Source: Halobacteriovoraceae bacterium
GTDB lineage: Bacteria > Bdellovibrionota > Bacteriovoracia > Bacteriovoracales > Bacteriovoracaceae
Reading direction: 5' to 3'
NCBI GenBank assembly: GCA_020635115.1
Contig: JACKAK010000003.1
Location: 1-64,000 of the forward strand
DNA length: 64,000 bases
The translations under genes were made by a program, and so were the position numbers. Below, in pieces: positions 34,635 to 43,869 of the stretch. The notes below the pieces were generated by a model, which worked only from the letters and a program-made list of their open reading frames with translations, ran no database searches and was not told where the DNA came from. Position 1 is the first letter of the stretch. Each line of letters starts with the position of its first letter.

Positions 34635-35600
34635 ATGATACAAGCTAAATTCAGTTATATTCAAAAAAAAATAAAAGCTAAAAAAGTATTTTATATTAAG
34701 GATAAAGAATTTCACTATCTTGAATCACTTTTCATCAAAATAGAAATAGAAAATAATGTTTTTTGCAGTGAATGCACTCCAATCGATCTCATTCATTTTA
34801 ACTCAATAAATGAATGTGAGATTTTGTTAAAATCTTTTTGTGAACATGATCACAAAATCAAACACACAGACTTTAATTTATTCGCCCCTTTCTTCAATTT
34901 GATAAAGCAGGAGAAATTACCACCTCCACTTCAAACTGGCATAGAGCATCTCCTCCTTCAATTTATTCATTCAAAAGGAAAAGTCATTAGCAACAATCAT
35001 GAATTTTTAGGTGATTACTATCCAACATCAAATAAAAATATCATGTCATCTCTACAAAATTTAATATTTGTGACAGATACAGAAACTTCTCTAGCTGAAG
35101 TAAGGGATTTGATTTCTGAAGGAGCTACATATTTTAAATTAAAATTAGGTTATCAAAAAGAAGTTGAAGATTTGAATTTTTTAAAAAGCTTATTTTTGTT
35201 ACCTGATAAGAAAATAGTTAGAATAGATTGCAATGAGAAAATTAAGAATGAATTTATCTCAAAATGTCATGAATACATAAATTTTATTGATTACTTCGAA
35301 GATCCCCCAACTCATTCTGGTTTAGACGAAAGTAAAAAAGCCTGGGATACACCTGCTCTTTTAAATAAGACACCATTTTCAGAGAAAAATACACTCGTTA
35401 TAAAACCAACTTTATTTAGTGGTATTAGTCATGTATTCAATTTCATAGATGAACATTTGCATAATCCAATTGTCTTAAGTTCATGCTATGAGGTTGGTCC
35501 TTTTCACAGCTTTTATAATTTTCTGTTTAATATTAATAAGTTAAATATGAAACAGGGCCATGGTATAGGTACTGTCAAATATATCCAAGACGTCAAATAA
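34635..35600 (+). CDS. menC: o-Succinylbenzoate synthase (enolase superfamily)
   Basis: Dehydrates SHCHC to o-succinylbenzoate. 321 residues, in the MenC range and divergent as this family usually is. Enolase-superfamily residues are in place: catalytic Lys in YFKLKLG, metal ligands in RIDCNEK (Asp) and DYFEDP (Glu), the second catalytic Lys in LVIKPTLFSG, and LSSCYEVGPFHS for the substrate end. The ATG follows the menA stop directly. The operon stops here; menB, menE and menH are not in the window. Without the neighbours I would have called it only an enolase-superfamily enzyme. Confidence 0.85.
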   Translation: MIQAKFSYIQKKIKAKKVFYIKDKEFHYLESLFIKIEIENNVFCSECTPIDLIHFNSINECEILLKSFCEHDHKIKHTDFNLFAPFFNLIKQEKLPPPLQTGIEHLLLQFIHSKGKVISNNHEFLGDYYPTSNKNIMSSLQNLIFVTDTETSLAEVRDLISEGATYFKLKLGYQKEVEDLNFLKSLFLLPDKKIVRIDCNEKIKNEFISKCHEYINFIDYFEDPPTHSGLDESKKAWDTPALLNKTPFSEKNTLVIKPTLFSGISHVFNFIDEHLHNPIVLSSCYEVGPFHSFYNFLFNINKLNMKQGHGIGTVKYIQDVK

Positions 35601-35838
35601 TTTAGAAGTAAACTTTTTTTAACCATCTCTTTTTTTCACAATCTAAATCGACTAAATTGAGGATGGATAAGCTTTACATGAGATAGAATCCTAATAAAGA
35701 AAGCTATTTACAATAATTTCTATTAGAGTTACTTATGTCATCTATAGGCCAAACTAATATTTACTACCTGGAAGTTGTTGAAGTGTTGATGTGAAGTGAA
35801 TGTGCATTAACCAGGTTATTTTACGATAAGGTTTTTTT

Positions 35839-38800
35839 GTGAAGCACTTTCGTCAAATTGCAACTATTTTTAACATTATCGCCTTGATAATGACGACCAA
35901 TGTCCAAGCAAAAACTAAAGTGCAAATTGCTGAGCAGCAAGTTGAGTTTGTTTCAGATCCAGATCAACACTTAGTTCGAATCTTAACTCCTCGTGATAAA
36001 CAAGTTCAAAACTCTGTCTATCGTGAGAAACTTGCAAACGCAGTTTTAAATCTATGGGAAAAACTTCATAAACTTGATGACAATTCTGTTAGTGCTCAAT
36101 CAAATGATGGTAAGTTTCAAGCTGTATTAAGAGTAGATGAAAACGAAGTTCCCTATTTAGAAATTGCAGATTATGAAAATAATAAAATTCATTATAGTTA
36201 TCTTGATGATGCTCCTGACATTGATGCAACTCATGAATATAAAACTTTAACCGTTGATATCCACCAAAGATTAAATGACAATTACAGACAAAATTTTTGG
36301 AAACTTCTCTATCAACTAAATCCTGAGAAAGCTGCCGATATAGACAAGGCCAAGCAAGGAATAGAATTTTTAAAAGATTTGGAAAATAAGGCCATAGAAG
36401 AGCTTGAAGATTACAAAACCATGTGGAAAAGTGAAGAACAAAAAGTAATTCAATCAATTCAATATATGGCCTCTTCTTTGATTGTGGACTGGATAAAAAT
36501 GATCAAAGAACATTCTGATCTCAGTGAAAAAGAATTCATGGAGCAGTTTATCGAAAAAAATAAGGTTTCACATGAATTTCCGGAACTAGGAGCAGCAGAA
36601 CTTAATAAGTTGATTTTGGAAAATTTTGAAACAGATGAAATTACATATAAATATTTTATTCGAGTAGTACATTACGAAACAGGAAATGCATACATGATCA
36701 TGAAGGAGTCTGATTATGATACAGAGAATAAACAATTCATGGAAGAATTGAAACGTTATATAGCCAAACAACATATTGACTCAAACCAGGCCAATGGGAG
36801 AAACCTTTATATAATGCTTACAAAAGATCCTGATCTGAGTACTTTTAAAGAGGATCAAGAAAAACTTGGAAATATTTTTGATCAAGAACTAGAGGATCTT
36901 TTTAATCCAAATAAAATTGAAGAACATTTAAAACCTGCAAAATTTACAAAAAAGTTTAATCAAAGCTGGAAAATTGCCTCTGTGGATAAATTTGATATCG
37001 ATCCAAGAATAGAAAAGCGAAAGTCTAAAATTGCTCTGGCACTAACATGTGGATTATCTCAATTTTTAGCGACAGGAATTGTCATGGGAGTTGGAGGATA
37101 TCCACTCGACGTTGTGGGATGGGCGTCTGCCTTATCAGCTGGCTGGGGCTCAGTTATCGGTATATTTTCAGGGACATATGCACGTATCACAAATAGAGGA
37201 ACTGAAAGTTGGAGAACATTCAAAGGTGCGATGAACGGATTTGCTTTTGGTTGGTTTTTAATTGCCATAAAAAGCGGTTGGGAAGCAGTATTAACACTAA
37301 ATCCTCAAAAATTCTTAGAAGTTTATGTCTATACACTAGGAATTGCTACATATTTAAACAATGTTGTTAAAACTCATTATTACTCGATTCCAAAGAGTCG
37401 ATTTGAAGTTGGAGCAACAAAAGACAAAACATTAAAGGTAAAACTGAAGGGATATAATTTTAGACCATCACATAATTATGAAAACAATAAAATATTTCAA
37501 AATAAAATGTATAAGTCTATTGAGTCTGTTATTGCAACTCCTCTAAAATTCACAATAGACAACACTATTGGCAGGGTTAATCAGTTTTTTATGGATAGAG
37601 AAAGAAGGCCATTTGGATTTGGGAAAATTGATCCAATTGCCAAAGAATGGGATACGTTTTGGCCAAGATATAATGTTGAAAATCAGGCCATATATCTTTT
37701 TCCATTTAGTTTCCGTCTAGCATACATAGTGATTCCAAGTATAAACACTCCATATTTTACTCTTCCTCTAGCTAAAATGTTATTTTGGGCCCATATACCA
37801 GCAGTGCAGGCATTAGGTATTAAGTTTACTGAAAGACTAATACAGAAAGATTTAGATAATGCTTATGAAAAAGGTTTACAGGATTTAATTAAAGAATTTG
37901 AAAATGGATCTCATTATATGTACAAGGGCCGAGAAATCTATAATAAAAATATGGCCAGTGATATTGATAGAATTTTTCAAAAGAGACTAAATGAAAGTCC
38001 AAACTCTATTTTGCTCGAAGAGCTTCTTAAGACTTTCAACAAAACTTATAAGGAAAAACTAGATGCTTTATTTAAGTCTCCTTATCTCATAGAAGAAACT
38101 GTTAATGAAATGTATCCTAATAATTTTAAACTTCGAAGACAGTTGTTGAAAATTGCAAAAAAATTCAAAAGTAAAGATAACGCACTCATAGGAATGGGTA
38201 ATGAGCGACTTTCAAAGTACATCAAAAAATCAGAATACAAAGATGAAATAATTAAAGTTCTTGCAAAAATAAATGGTACTATCTACAGAGAACTAACTGA
38301 ATTTGAAGATGAGTTTTTAGAAGCAAGGTTTCAAAAATTTCTTTTAGAAAAAGATGAACTTTTTCCACATAAGCTAGGAATGAAGGATCACATCGTCGAT
38401 CAGAAGCTAATGCAAAACTATCATGAAATGATGAAAAAATGGACACGAAACCTACTTGTTTGGGCCAAGCCTTTTCATTGGTCAAAACTAAAGCTTGAAA
38501 ATTTGACAACTCTTTCAAAAAATAAGCGCTTTGAAAACAAGCAAAAATATAAAGATTGGTACTCGAAGTTTGAAGGCATCCAAATAAGCTCGCGACTTGA
38601 AGAAATCAAAAACATTCATAGTTCTTACAATACCAATGGAAAGATAGATTATAATAGTAAATCTGAGGAAGCAAAGGAACTCAAGCAAAGAATAACTGAG
38701 GAATTTGATAATAGTTCTAATAAGAACTTTTTAAAGGCATCTATTGCAATTATTAATAGTATACATAATGAAAAATTGAAAGAAGTGAAGTCTCCACATT

Positions 38801-39378
38801 TCTATATAAATGAATACTCTGACTCTCTTCCAGAGAAAGACGATCTTTTAAACAAAGAACTTAAAGATATTAGTGCTCGCTTTAAAAACATAGATACAGG
38901 TATTGTAGATATTGAAAATATTGATTTTCTTAAGCATATTGAAAAAAATCCTAAAAAGGGAGATATCATAAAGGCCTATAAGGAAATTAACAAATTTGTA
39001 CTTGATCAAATTGCTATATATGAAAAACCTGATTATGGGATAAATACTTACTTTGAAAGGATTAATACTCTCTTATCTCAAACGGGTTTAACTGATGAAA
39101 AATTATTAAAGTCTAAAAATATCGTTAGAACTCTTGTGAAAATGAAATTAGTGGCCAGAGCAAAGTTTGATACATTACAGTTGTATCATCTAAAAGAATT
39201 ACAACATTACCTCTTCCCTGAGTTTTATGACAGTCCCAAGTTGAAAAAAAGAGAAACTAAGGGAAAAAGCAAAATTTCAAATACATCTTTTAAAGTTCCA
39301 GTATCAAATAGCTTTACAAAAGTTAAGAAAAACAAAAATGAATGTTTTAATGCTATCTCACATCTTTTAAGTGTCTAG
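35839..39378 (+). CDS. Very large exported protein with central membrane segments, unknown
   Basis: 1179 residues, not recognised. A signal peptide is plausible (MKHFRQIATIFNIIALIMTTNVQA). The start is GTG with AAGG seven bases upstream. The first 390 residues are soluble and Glu/Lys-rich. At about 400-500 there are three or four hydrophobic segments (IALALTCGLSQFLATGIVMGVG, VVGWASALSAGWGSVIGIFSG, FAFGWFLIAIKSGW), and a further one near 640-665. The last 450 residues are highly charged and helical, ending in a Lys-rich tail. There are no Cys pairs or catalytic motifs. It is flanked by 238 non-coding bases upstream and a convergent subtilase. Probably lineage-specific; membrane-anchored envelope protein is the most that can be said. 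Confidence 0.5.
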   Translation: MKHFRQIATIFNIIALIMTTNVQAKTKVQIAEQQVEFVSDPDQHLVRILTPRDKQVQNSVYREKLANAVLNLWEKLHKLDDNSVSAQSNDGKFQAVLRVDENEVPYLEIADYENNKIHYSYLDDAPDIDATHEYKTLTVDIHQRLNDNYRQNFWKLLYQLNPEKAADIDKAKQGIEFLKDLENKAIEELEDYKTMWKSEEQKVIQSIQYMASSLIVDWIKMIKEHSDLSEKEFMEQFIEKNKVSHEFPELGAAELNKLILENFETDEITYKYFIRVVHYETGNAYMIMKESDYDTENKQFMEELKRYIAKQHIDSNQANGRNLYIMLTKDPDLSTFKEDQEKLGNIFDQELEDLFNPNKIEEHLKPAKFTKKFNQSWKIASVDKFDIDPRIEKRKSKIALALTCGLSQFLATGIVMGVGGYPLDVVGWASALSAGWGSVIGIFSGTYARITNRGTESWRTFKGAMNGFAFGWFLIAIKSGWEAVLTLNPQKFLEVYVYTLGIATYLNNVVKTHYYSIPKSRFEVGATKDKTLKVKLKGYNFRPSHNYENNKIFQNKMYKSIESVIATPLKFTIDNTIGRVNQFFMDRERRPFGFGKIDPIAKEWDTFWPRYNVENQAIYLFPFSFRLAYIVIPSINTPYFTLPLAKMLFWAHIPAVQALGIKFTERLIQKDLDNAYEKGLQDLIKEFENGSHYMYKGREIYNKNMASDIDRIFQKRLNESPNSILLEELLKTFNKTYKEKLDALFKSPYLIEETVNEMYPNNFKLRRQLLKIAKKFKSKDNALIGMGNERLSKYIKKSEYKDEIIKVLAKINGTIYRELTEFEDEFLEARFQKFLLEKDELFPHKLGMKDHIVDQKLMQNYHEMMKKWTRNLLVWAKPFHWSKLKLENLTTLSKNKRFENKQKYKDWYSKFEGIQISSRLEEIKNIHSSYNTNGKIDYNSKSEEAKELKQRITEEFDNSSNKNFLKASIAIINSIHNEKLKEVKSPHFYINEYSDSLPEKDDLLNKELKDISARFKNIDTGIVDIENIDFLKHIEKNPKKGDIIKAYKEINKFVLDQIAIYEKPDYGINTYFERINTLLSQTGLTDEKLLKSKNIVRTLVKMKLVARAKFDTLQLYHLKELQHYLFPEFYDSPKLKKRETKGKSKISNTSFKVPVSNSFTKVKKNKNECFNAISHLLSV

Positions 39379-39409
39379 AAATAATTAATGATACAAGTTT
39401 TTGAATTAA

Positions 39410-39433
39410 GACCCCTCTTATAAAAGAGGGGTC
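39410..39433. terminator. Strong stem-loop shared by convergent genes
   Basis: A perfect 10-bp stem GACCCCTCTT/AAGAGGGGTC with an ATAA loop, between the convergent large exported protein and the subtilase genes. Flanks are only modestly T-rich, so it probably works in both directions with moderate efficiency. Confidence 0.75.
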
Positions 39434-39441
39434 ACAGCAAT

Positions 39442-40713
39442 TTATTGAAGGAAATTAAAGGCGTCTACGCGGCCACCTGAGAGGCTATATTTTTTTAGAT
39501 CTTCAACTTCAACTGACGATTTAACAAGTTTTTCTTTCACTGTTGCAACATCTTGTCTTCCGTCTCTAGCTATCATAAGGCCCAGGACTCCTGAAACAAA
39601 TGGAGTTGCCATTGAAGTACCTGATAATTTTTTATATTTTCCATTTGGTAAAGTTGATAAAATATCTACACCAGGAGCAAATACATGCACGCTTTTTTCT
39701 CCATAGTTAGAAAAAGTTGCTCTTTTCCCTCGACCGTCCATGGCCCCTACTGATATCACGTTATCGACTTTATAACTCGCAGGATAGGAAGCATTTTTAT
39801 CATTATCATTATTGCTATTTCCAGCGGCCGCAACGAAAAGTATTCCTTTCTCGTTAGCAAGCTTAATTACTTTTTCTAGAATCATTGATTTTGGCCCCCC
39901 CCCCCAGGAGTTTGACATAATATCAACATTCATCATGATGGCGTATTGAATGGCCTTAACAGCACCCTGAAGTGATCCCCTTCCAGAGCCAGTTAAAAAT
40001 TTAAGTGGCATTATTTCAACACGTCCCATAACACCCGCAACTCCTAGTTCATCATGAATTGCTCCAATAACACCTGCACAATGAGTTCCATGCCCATTAT
40101 CATCAAAAGGGTCAGCATCCATATTTGCAAAGTCATAGCCATGGATATCGTCTACAACACCATTTCCATCATCATCAACACCGTCCTGGCCATTTGCTTC
40201 GGCCTCATTGATCCAAATATTTTCTTTCAGATCTGGATGGGTATAGTCAACGCCTGTATCAATAATGGCTATTTTTACTCTTTTACTCCCTCTGGACATT
40301 TTCCAAGCATTAAGAGCATTGATATCCATTCCGGCAACGCCTGGTTTCCACCATTTGCCAGAATTGGTCCCATTATTTCTTAATCCCCATTGTTGAGAGA
40401 AAAGGTTTTTACCTTCATAGATATCTTCATCTTCACCATCATTATTTATGATTGGATCAATTGAATAAGTGTAGTTTGGTTCTACAATTTCTACTCTAGG
40501 ATCTGCTTTAAGAGCTCGTAAAGCTAAGTCATTTTTTACATCTACAACTGCGATATCTCCAATTTCTGTGGAGACTACGTCATTGACCTTAAGTCCATGA
40601 AACAGTGTTTTATTGAGTGAAAAATTTGAATTCAATTGCACAAGGTACTCGTTACTATAACTTGAAAACGAGCTCCCAAAGATAAAAAGAAAAGTTAGAT
40701 ACTTAATATTCAT
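39442..40713 (-). CDS. Secreted subtilisin-like serine protease (S8) with an 11-G tract
   Basis: 423 residues: signal peptide (about 1-20), an inhibitor-type propeptide (about 21-85, YLVQLNSNFSL to EIVEPNYTY), and an S8 catalytic domain to the end. The triad is intact: Asp152 (IIDTGVDYTHPDL), His208 (NGHGTHCAG) and Ser367 (LSGTSMATPFVSG), with oxyanion Asn299 (AAAGNS). An Asp-rich calcium-loop-like stretch (GVDDDGNGVVDD) is near 178-190. No C-terminal extension. The codons for Trp270-Gly-Gly-Gly contain eleven consecutive G bases, very unusual here and prone to slippage; a one-base change would remove the catalytic Ser. Likely secreted to periplasm or outside. Confidence 0.9.
   Translation of the reverse strand: MNIKYLTFLFIFGSSFSSYSNEYLVQLNSNFSLNKTLFHGLKVNDVVSTEIGDIAVVDVKNDLALRALKADPRVEIVEPNYTYSIDPIINNDGEDEDIYEGKNLFSQQWGLRNNGTNSGKWWKPGVAGMDINALNAWKMSRGSKRVKIAIIDTGVDYTHPDLKENIWINEAEANGQDGVDDDGNGVVDDIHGYDFANMDADPFDDNGHGTHCAGVIGAIHDELGVAGVMGRVEIMPLKFLTGSGRGSLQGAVKAIQYAIMMNVDIMSNSWGGGPKSMILEKVIKLANEKGILFVAAAGNSNNDNDKNASYPASYKVDNVISVGAMDGRGKRATFSNYGEKSVHVFAPGVDILSTLPNGKYKKLSGTSMATPFVSGVLGLMIARDGRQDVATVKEKLVKSSVEVEDLKKYSLSGGRVDAFNFLQ
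39895..39905 (-). repeat. Homopolymeric G11 tract inside the subtilase gene
   Basis: Eleven consecutive C on the plus strand, G11 in the coding strand, encoding the end of Trp270 and three Gly (all GGG). Other Gly codons in the gene are mostly GGA, GGT or GGC. In an AT-rich genome such a run suggests a slipped-strand contingency locus. The frame is open as given. Confidence 0.8.
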
Positions 40714-40859
40714 GTCATCATCCTTGATGTTTGTTTGGTTAATACATCCAATTTGTATTAAACTTCATTTATACATTCATGCTATGACTAGAACCACTAG
40801 TATTCAACGTTTAATATGTTTTGTAAGAATTTGTTAGCTAATAGCGAACGGTGAGCTCT

Positions 40860-40881
40860 AAAAGTGGAGCTTTCCACTTTT
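40860..40881. terminator. Stem-loop terminator after the VWA lipoprotein gene
   Basis: AAAAGTGGA/TCCACTTTT, a 9-bp stem with a 4-base loop, eight bases after the stop. On the plus strand it is followed by TTATTTTT, on the minus strand by a shorter AGAG after the stem's own T's; it may be bidirectional. Confidence 0.65.
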
Positions 40882-40888
40882 TATTTTT

Positions 40889-42115
40889 CTAGCGCCTAGT
40901 GAGTATTACGTGGTAATTGATAGACTTCTGTGCTCTAAACCAATCCTGATCCTCAACTAATTCTTTAATTAGATCATTTCTCTCATCTAATCTTCTTTTA
41001 ACTTCAGTGAATTGAGATATTGCGTTTGAATCACCTTCTACAGTCCAATACCAATCAACAGGTCCAATCTTTGAGTTCTCAACATTATACTTTGAAATTA
41101 ACTTTTCAAGAGTAATTGGGTTTGTATTTTTTGGCCTTGAGTTCTGTGCATTGTGTGTAGCTTCATCGATAAATATAATTACGGACTTATTTTGAGTTGT
41201 ATTGGAATCATCAAAAAATGTCTCTACACCTTCTTTTAGGATTGGATAAAGAAAGCTCTGATCGAGAGCAGAATTTGAAGTTTCAGAAAATTGTTCAATA
41301 AACTCGCTTACTCTTTTTGCATAAGTTTCAGAAGAATCAAGTATAAATTCTCCAGAGCTGTTGCCAATTAGTCTCCCTTGTCCTTCATCTGAGAATGAAG
41401 CCAGAGCAATACGAAGTTTTCTCCCTGAAGATTGAAAAAGCATGAATTCTCTTTCAATAGAGCTTAAGGCCTTCTCTAGAGCTCGTAACTTTCGAGTTCT
41501 TTCAAATGATCTTGTGTTGTCCAGAACAATGAGTAGATCAAGATCACCTAGTGTTTTGTTAACCTGTTGCTTTATTTTATCTAATACGGAGCTCATTGCT
41601 TTGGTTAAATTTTCATCTTTCCAGTTAAGGACTAGTGAACCTTGATTATGAGTAAGTCTAAGAAATTCATAGGTGGCAATCGTATTTATTCTGTGAAGCT
41701 GATCTCCTTTAAAATCAGGAATCCATGCTTCAAAAGGGTTTTCTGGATTTGCAACAGCACTTGAATAATCGTAGAAGCGCTCAAAGTAGACACTCTTTCC
41801 ATTGCCCAAAATATATTGAATAGGTGTATTATTTTCAGATTCTTGATTTTCTGAAACAGGAAGTTTGTTCAATTGAGGTTGTTCATCTGTATTCTGAATA
41901 GCTTGGTTAGCAATATTTTCTTCCTTCTTGTCCACAGAATCAATATTTTGAGTTTTGTTTGCATCTAAGCTTGTCGTTTGATTTCCCTTATCTTCTTGGT
42001 TATTTTCAGGCGAACGTGTCTGAGTTGGTGGAGTAGAGTCAGTCTTTTTAGTTTCCTTGTCGTTGCAACCAGCTAATATCAAAAGACTTACCACGGTAAA
42101 TAATATATGTTTCAT
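40889..42115 (-). CDS. Lipoprotein with von Willebrand factor A-like domain
   Basis: 408 residues from the ATG at 42115, which has GGAGG eleven to seven bases upstream; the frame extends 11 codons further without support. The lipobox is LLILAGCND, so the mature protein starts at a lipidated Cys. Residues about 20-100 are a Gln/Asn/Thr/Lys-rich linker. From about 190 a VWA-type fold is visible: DLLIVLDNTRSFERT (a MIDAS-like D-x-T-x-S), LRIALASFSDEG and SVIIFIDEATHN, in the order of strands 1, 3 and 4. Envelope lipoproteins with VWA domains usually mediate adhesion or complex assembly. The partner is unknown. Monocistronic, with a terminator. Confidence 0.7.
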   Translation of the reverse strand: MKHILFTVVSLLILAGCNDKETKKTDSTPPTQTRSPENNQEDKGNQTTSLDANKTQNIDSVDKKEENIANQAIQNTDEQPQLNKLPVSENQESENNTPIQYILGNGKSVYFERFYDYSSAVANPENPFEAWIPDFKGDQLHRINTIATYEFLRLTHNQGSLVLNWKDENLTKAMSSVLDKIKQQVNKTLGDLDLLIVLDNTRSFERTRKLRALEKALSSIEREFMLFQSSGRKLRIALASFSDEGQGRLIGNSSGEFILDSSETYAKRVSEFIEQFSETSNSALDQSFLYPILKEGVETFFDDSNTTQNKSVIIFIDEATHNAQNSRPKNTNPITLEKLISKYNVENSKIGPVDWYWTVEGDSNAISQFTEVKRRLDERNDLIKELVEDQDWFRAQKSINYHVILTRR

Positions 42116-42271
42116 AAAAAGGCCTCCACCTGTTTGATAGCGGGTCATACTAAGCTAAATTTCTTTAAAAATATAGAGTTGCTCAGTCTTGATGTAATTT
42201 TTTTGGCCCTAAGAAATAAAAAATATTTATTCATTTTAAAAATAAAATTTAAATATGAATTATTCAAGCGC

Positions 42272-43180
42272 CTAGGGAATATATCCTAGCCTTTTGAATA
42301 ATTCTTGGCAGTCTCTAAAATTCTTCGTTGTGTATTCACTAACTATGATATCCGTTGGGATAGGGGTATCAATGAGATAATTTTCGAATATGTATAAATC
42401 GGTAGCTAAAATCTTTCTAGCGTCTTCAACTGTTTCAGAATCAAATGGTGGATTATAGATGTTTTTCTCGATGAAATTAATTTCGCTTGAGTAGAGTCTA
42501 TCGGCCATTATAAACTCAATGAATTTAACTGTTTGATTGTTTTTGATCCACAGTGGATATGCGGTCCCTTTAGGTTGAATAGTTAAATCTCGAAATAACT
42601 TCAGAGCTGTTAAACCTATAAAGTATCTCAAAGGATCATTTATGAGATGTGAAAATTTTGCTGGAGGCCATCTTTTTTTTCCATCAATACTTATGAGATA
42701 GACCCTTTTCATTTTTTCAAGTTCAATCCAGGCCTTATCCATTGAAAGATTTGACAAATCTGCAATTAATTTTACAGGAAATGAATTTGCCCCAAGATAT
42801 AAGGATTCCTGTACACTGTGATGTCCATCATCAAGGATTATACCTTCCTTTGTTAAAATCCCTTCTTTATATTCATGGAGTTTAAAAATAGCGTTTCGAT
42901 TTCGCATTGATCTAAACTTCTTTTTCTTTGTCCGAAGTTTTACTTTCACCATATCAAATGAATATCTGCTTTGCCCTGGATGTATGTCTTCAATTTTTAC
43001 AAAAATAGGATGATTTGTGCCTACGATATTTCTGTAGTAATGAAAATCAATGTTTTGTTTCGGTAGAAGTTCTTCGTTCTTAGAAATAATTTCCTGAAAT
43101 TCAGATGAATTTTTAGGCATCATTGTATAGCAATTCGTTGTGATAAATATTAATGCGAACACATAGAATAGATGTTTCAT
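42272..43180 (-). CDS. Exported ParB/sulfiredoxin-like domain protein (ParBc_2 type)
   Basis: 302 residues with a signal peptide (MKHLFYVFALIFITTNCYT). The core at about residues 55-150 follows the ParB/Srx pattern: FVKIEDIHPGQSRYSFDMVKVKL, then GIILDDGHHSVQESLYLGANSFPVKLIADLS, where the DDGHH motif stands at the place of the ParB 'DGhHR' nucleotide-binding turn. ParB itself is cytosolic and partitions chromosomes; exported relatives of unknown function exist in other proteobacteria, and this one is best placed with them. The C-terminal half (from 160) is not recognised. AAGAAGGAAA precedes the ATG. No parA or parS-like repeats are nearby. A secretion role is inferred from the signal peptide. 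Confidence 0.65.
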   Translation of the reverse strand: MKHLFYVFALIFITTNCYTMMPKNSSEFQEIISKNEELLPKQNIDFHYYRNIVGTNHPIFVKIEDIHPGQSRYSFDMVKVKLRTKKKKFRSMRNRNAIFKLHEYKEGILTKEGIILDDGHHSVQESLYLGANSFPVKLIADLSNLSMDKAWIELEKMKRVYLISIDGKKRWPPAKFSHLINDPLRYFIGLTALKLFRDLTIQPKGTAYPLWIKNNQTVKFIEFIMADRLYSSEINFIEKNIYNPPFDSETVEDARKILATDLYIFENYLIDTPIPTDIIVSEYTTKNFRDCQELFKRLGYIP

Positions 43181-43311
43181 TATTTTCCTTCTTTTTTTAT
43201 AGAGAATTGTTTTCTACGTTCCATTAATCAGATAGTCAATGAACTAAAGATTTGCCTAAAAAAAGAAAAAACCAGAGAATTTATGTATATATATTTCAAT
43301 ATTCTTAGATA

Positions 43312-43848
43312 TCAGTGAAAGTTTTTCCACATCATTGATCCAACTGGTCGAGGAGTTTTACTGTTATATTTGGCAGATGCTTTATTAAGGTAGAGGTTTT
43401 CAACTTCGCCACTTACTTCAAAATAAATAATCTGCCCGATGGGCATGTAAGGGTAGACTCTTACAGGCTGCTTGCATGAAATTTCAAGGGTCCAATAATT
43501 GCAAAAACCAACATCACCTTTGCCGGCAGTTGCATGTATATCAATACCAAGCCTTCCTGCGCTTGATTTTCCTTCTAAGAAAGGAACGTGGCAATAAGTT
43601 TCTGTGTATTCTTCAGTTACACCAAGATAAAGTACTCCTGGTTGAAGAATAAAACCATCATCCGGAATGTCGAAGTACTCGAGTTCTGTTTCTTTTTTTG
43701 CATCTAGTATTTCTTCTTTATATACAGCAAGTTCTCTACCTAAGTGTATGTCATACGAATTAGAACCTAGGGCGTTACGATTAAAAGGTTCTATTACAAT
43801 GTTACCAAGTTCCATTTGTTGTAAGATTGCTTTATCTGATAAAATCAT
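43312..43848 (-). CDS. dcd: dCTP deaminase
   Basis: 178 residues. Converts dCTP to dUTP for thymidylate synthesis. Family landmarks: MILSDKAILQQME at the start, NSYDIHLG, LEGKSSAGRLGIDIHATAGKGDVGF (catalytic Glu and the nucleotide-binding Ser-Ser-Arg), and a C-terminal lid with KYNSKTPRP. The monofunctional DCD type is likeliest, since the residues of the bifunctional enzyme's dUTPase activity cannot be judged by eye. The ribosome binding site is a run of seven G (43852-43858). It follows the DksA-family gene by 21 bases and may be cotranscribed with it. Confidence 0.93.
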   Translation of the reverse strand: MILSDKAILQQMELGNIVIEPFNRNALGSNSYDIHLGRELAVYKEEILDAKKETELEYFDIPDDGFILQPGVLYLGVTEEYTETYCHVPFLEGKSSAGRLGIDIHATAGKGDVGFCNYWTLEISCKQPVRVYPYMPIGQIIYFEVSGEVENLYLNKASAKYNSKTPRPVGSMMWKNFH

Positions 43849-43869
43849 GTGCCCCCCCAGTTAGCTTTA

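Noticed and set aside
35601..35838. Possible small gene in the gap before the 1179-residue protein
   Set aside because: Only a 19-codon frame (from ATG near 35735) is present, with no Shine-Dalgarno or conserved pattern.
36089..36457. 122-residue minus-strand frame
   Set aside because: Entirely within the 1179-residue exported protein gene on the other strand; composition is that of a shadow frame.
40054..40383. 109-residue plus-strand frame opposite the subtilase
   Set aside because: The complement of the conserved catalytic domain; rejected as a gene.
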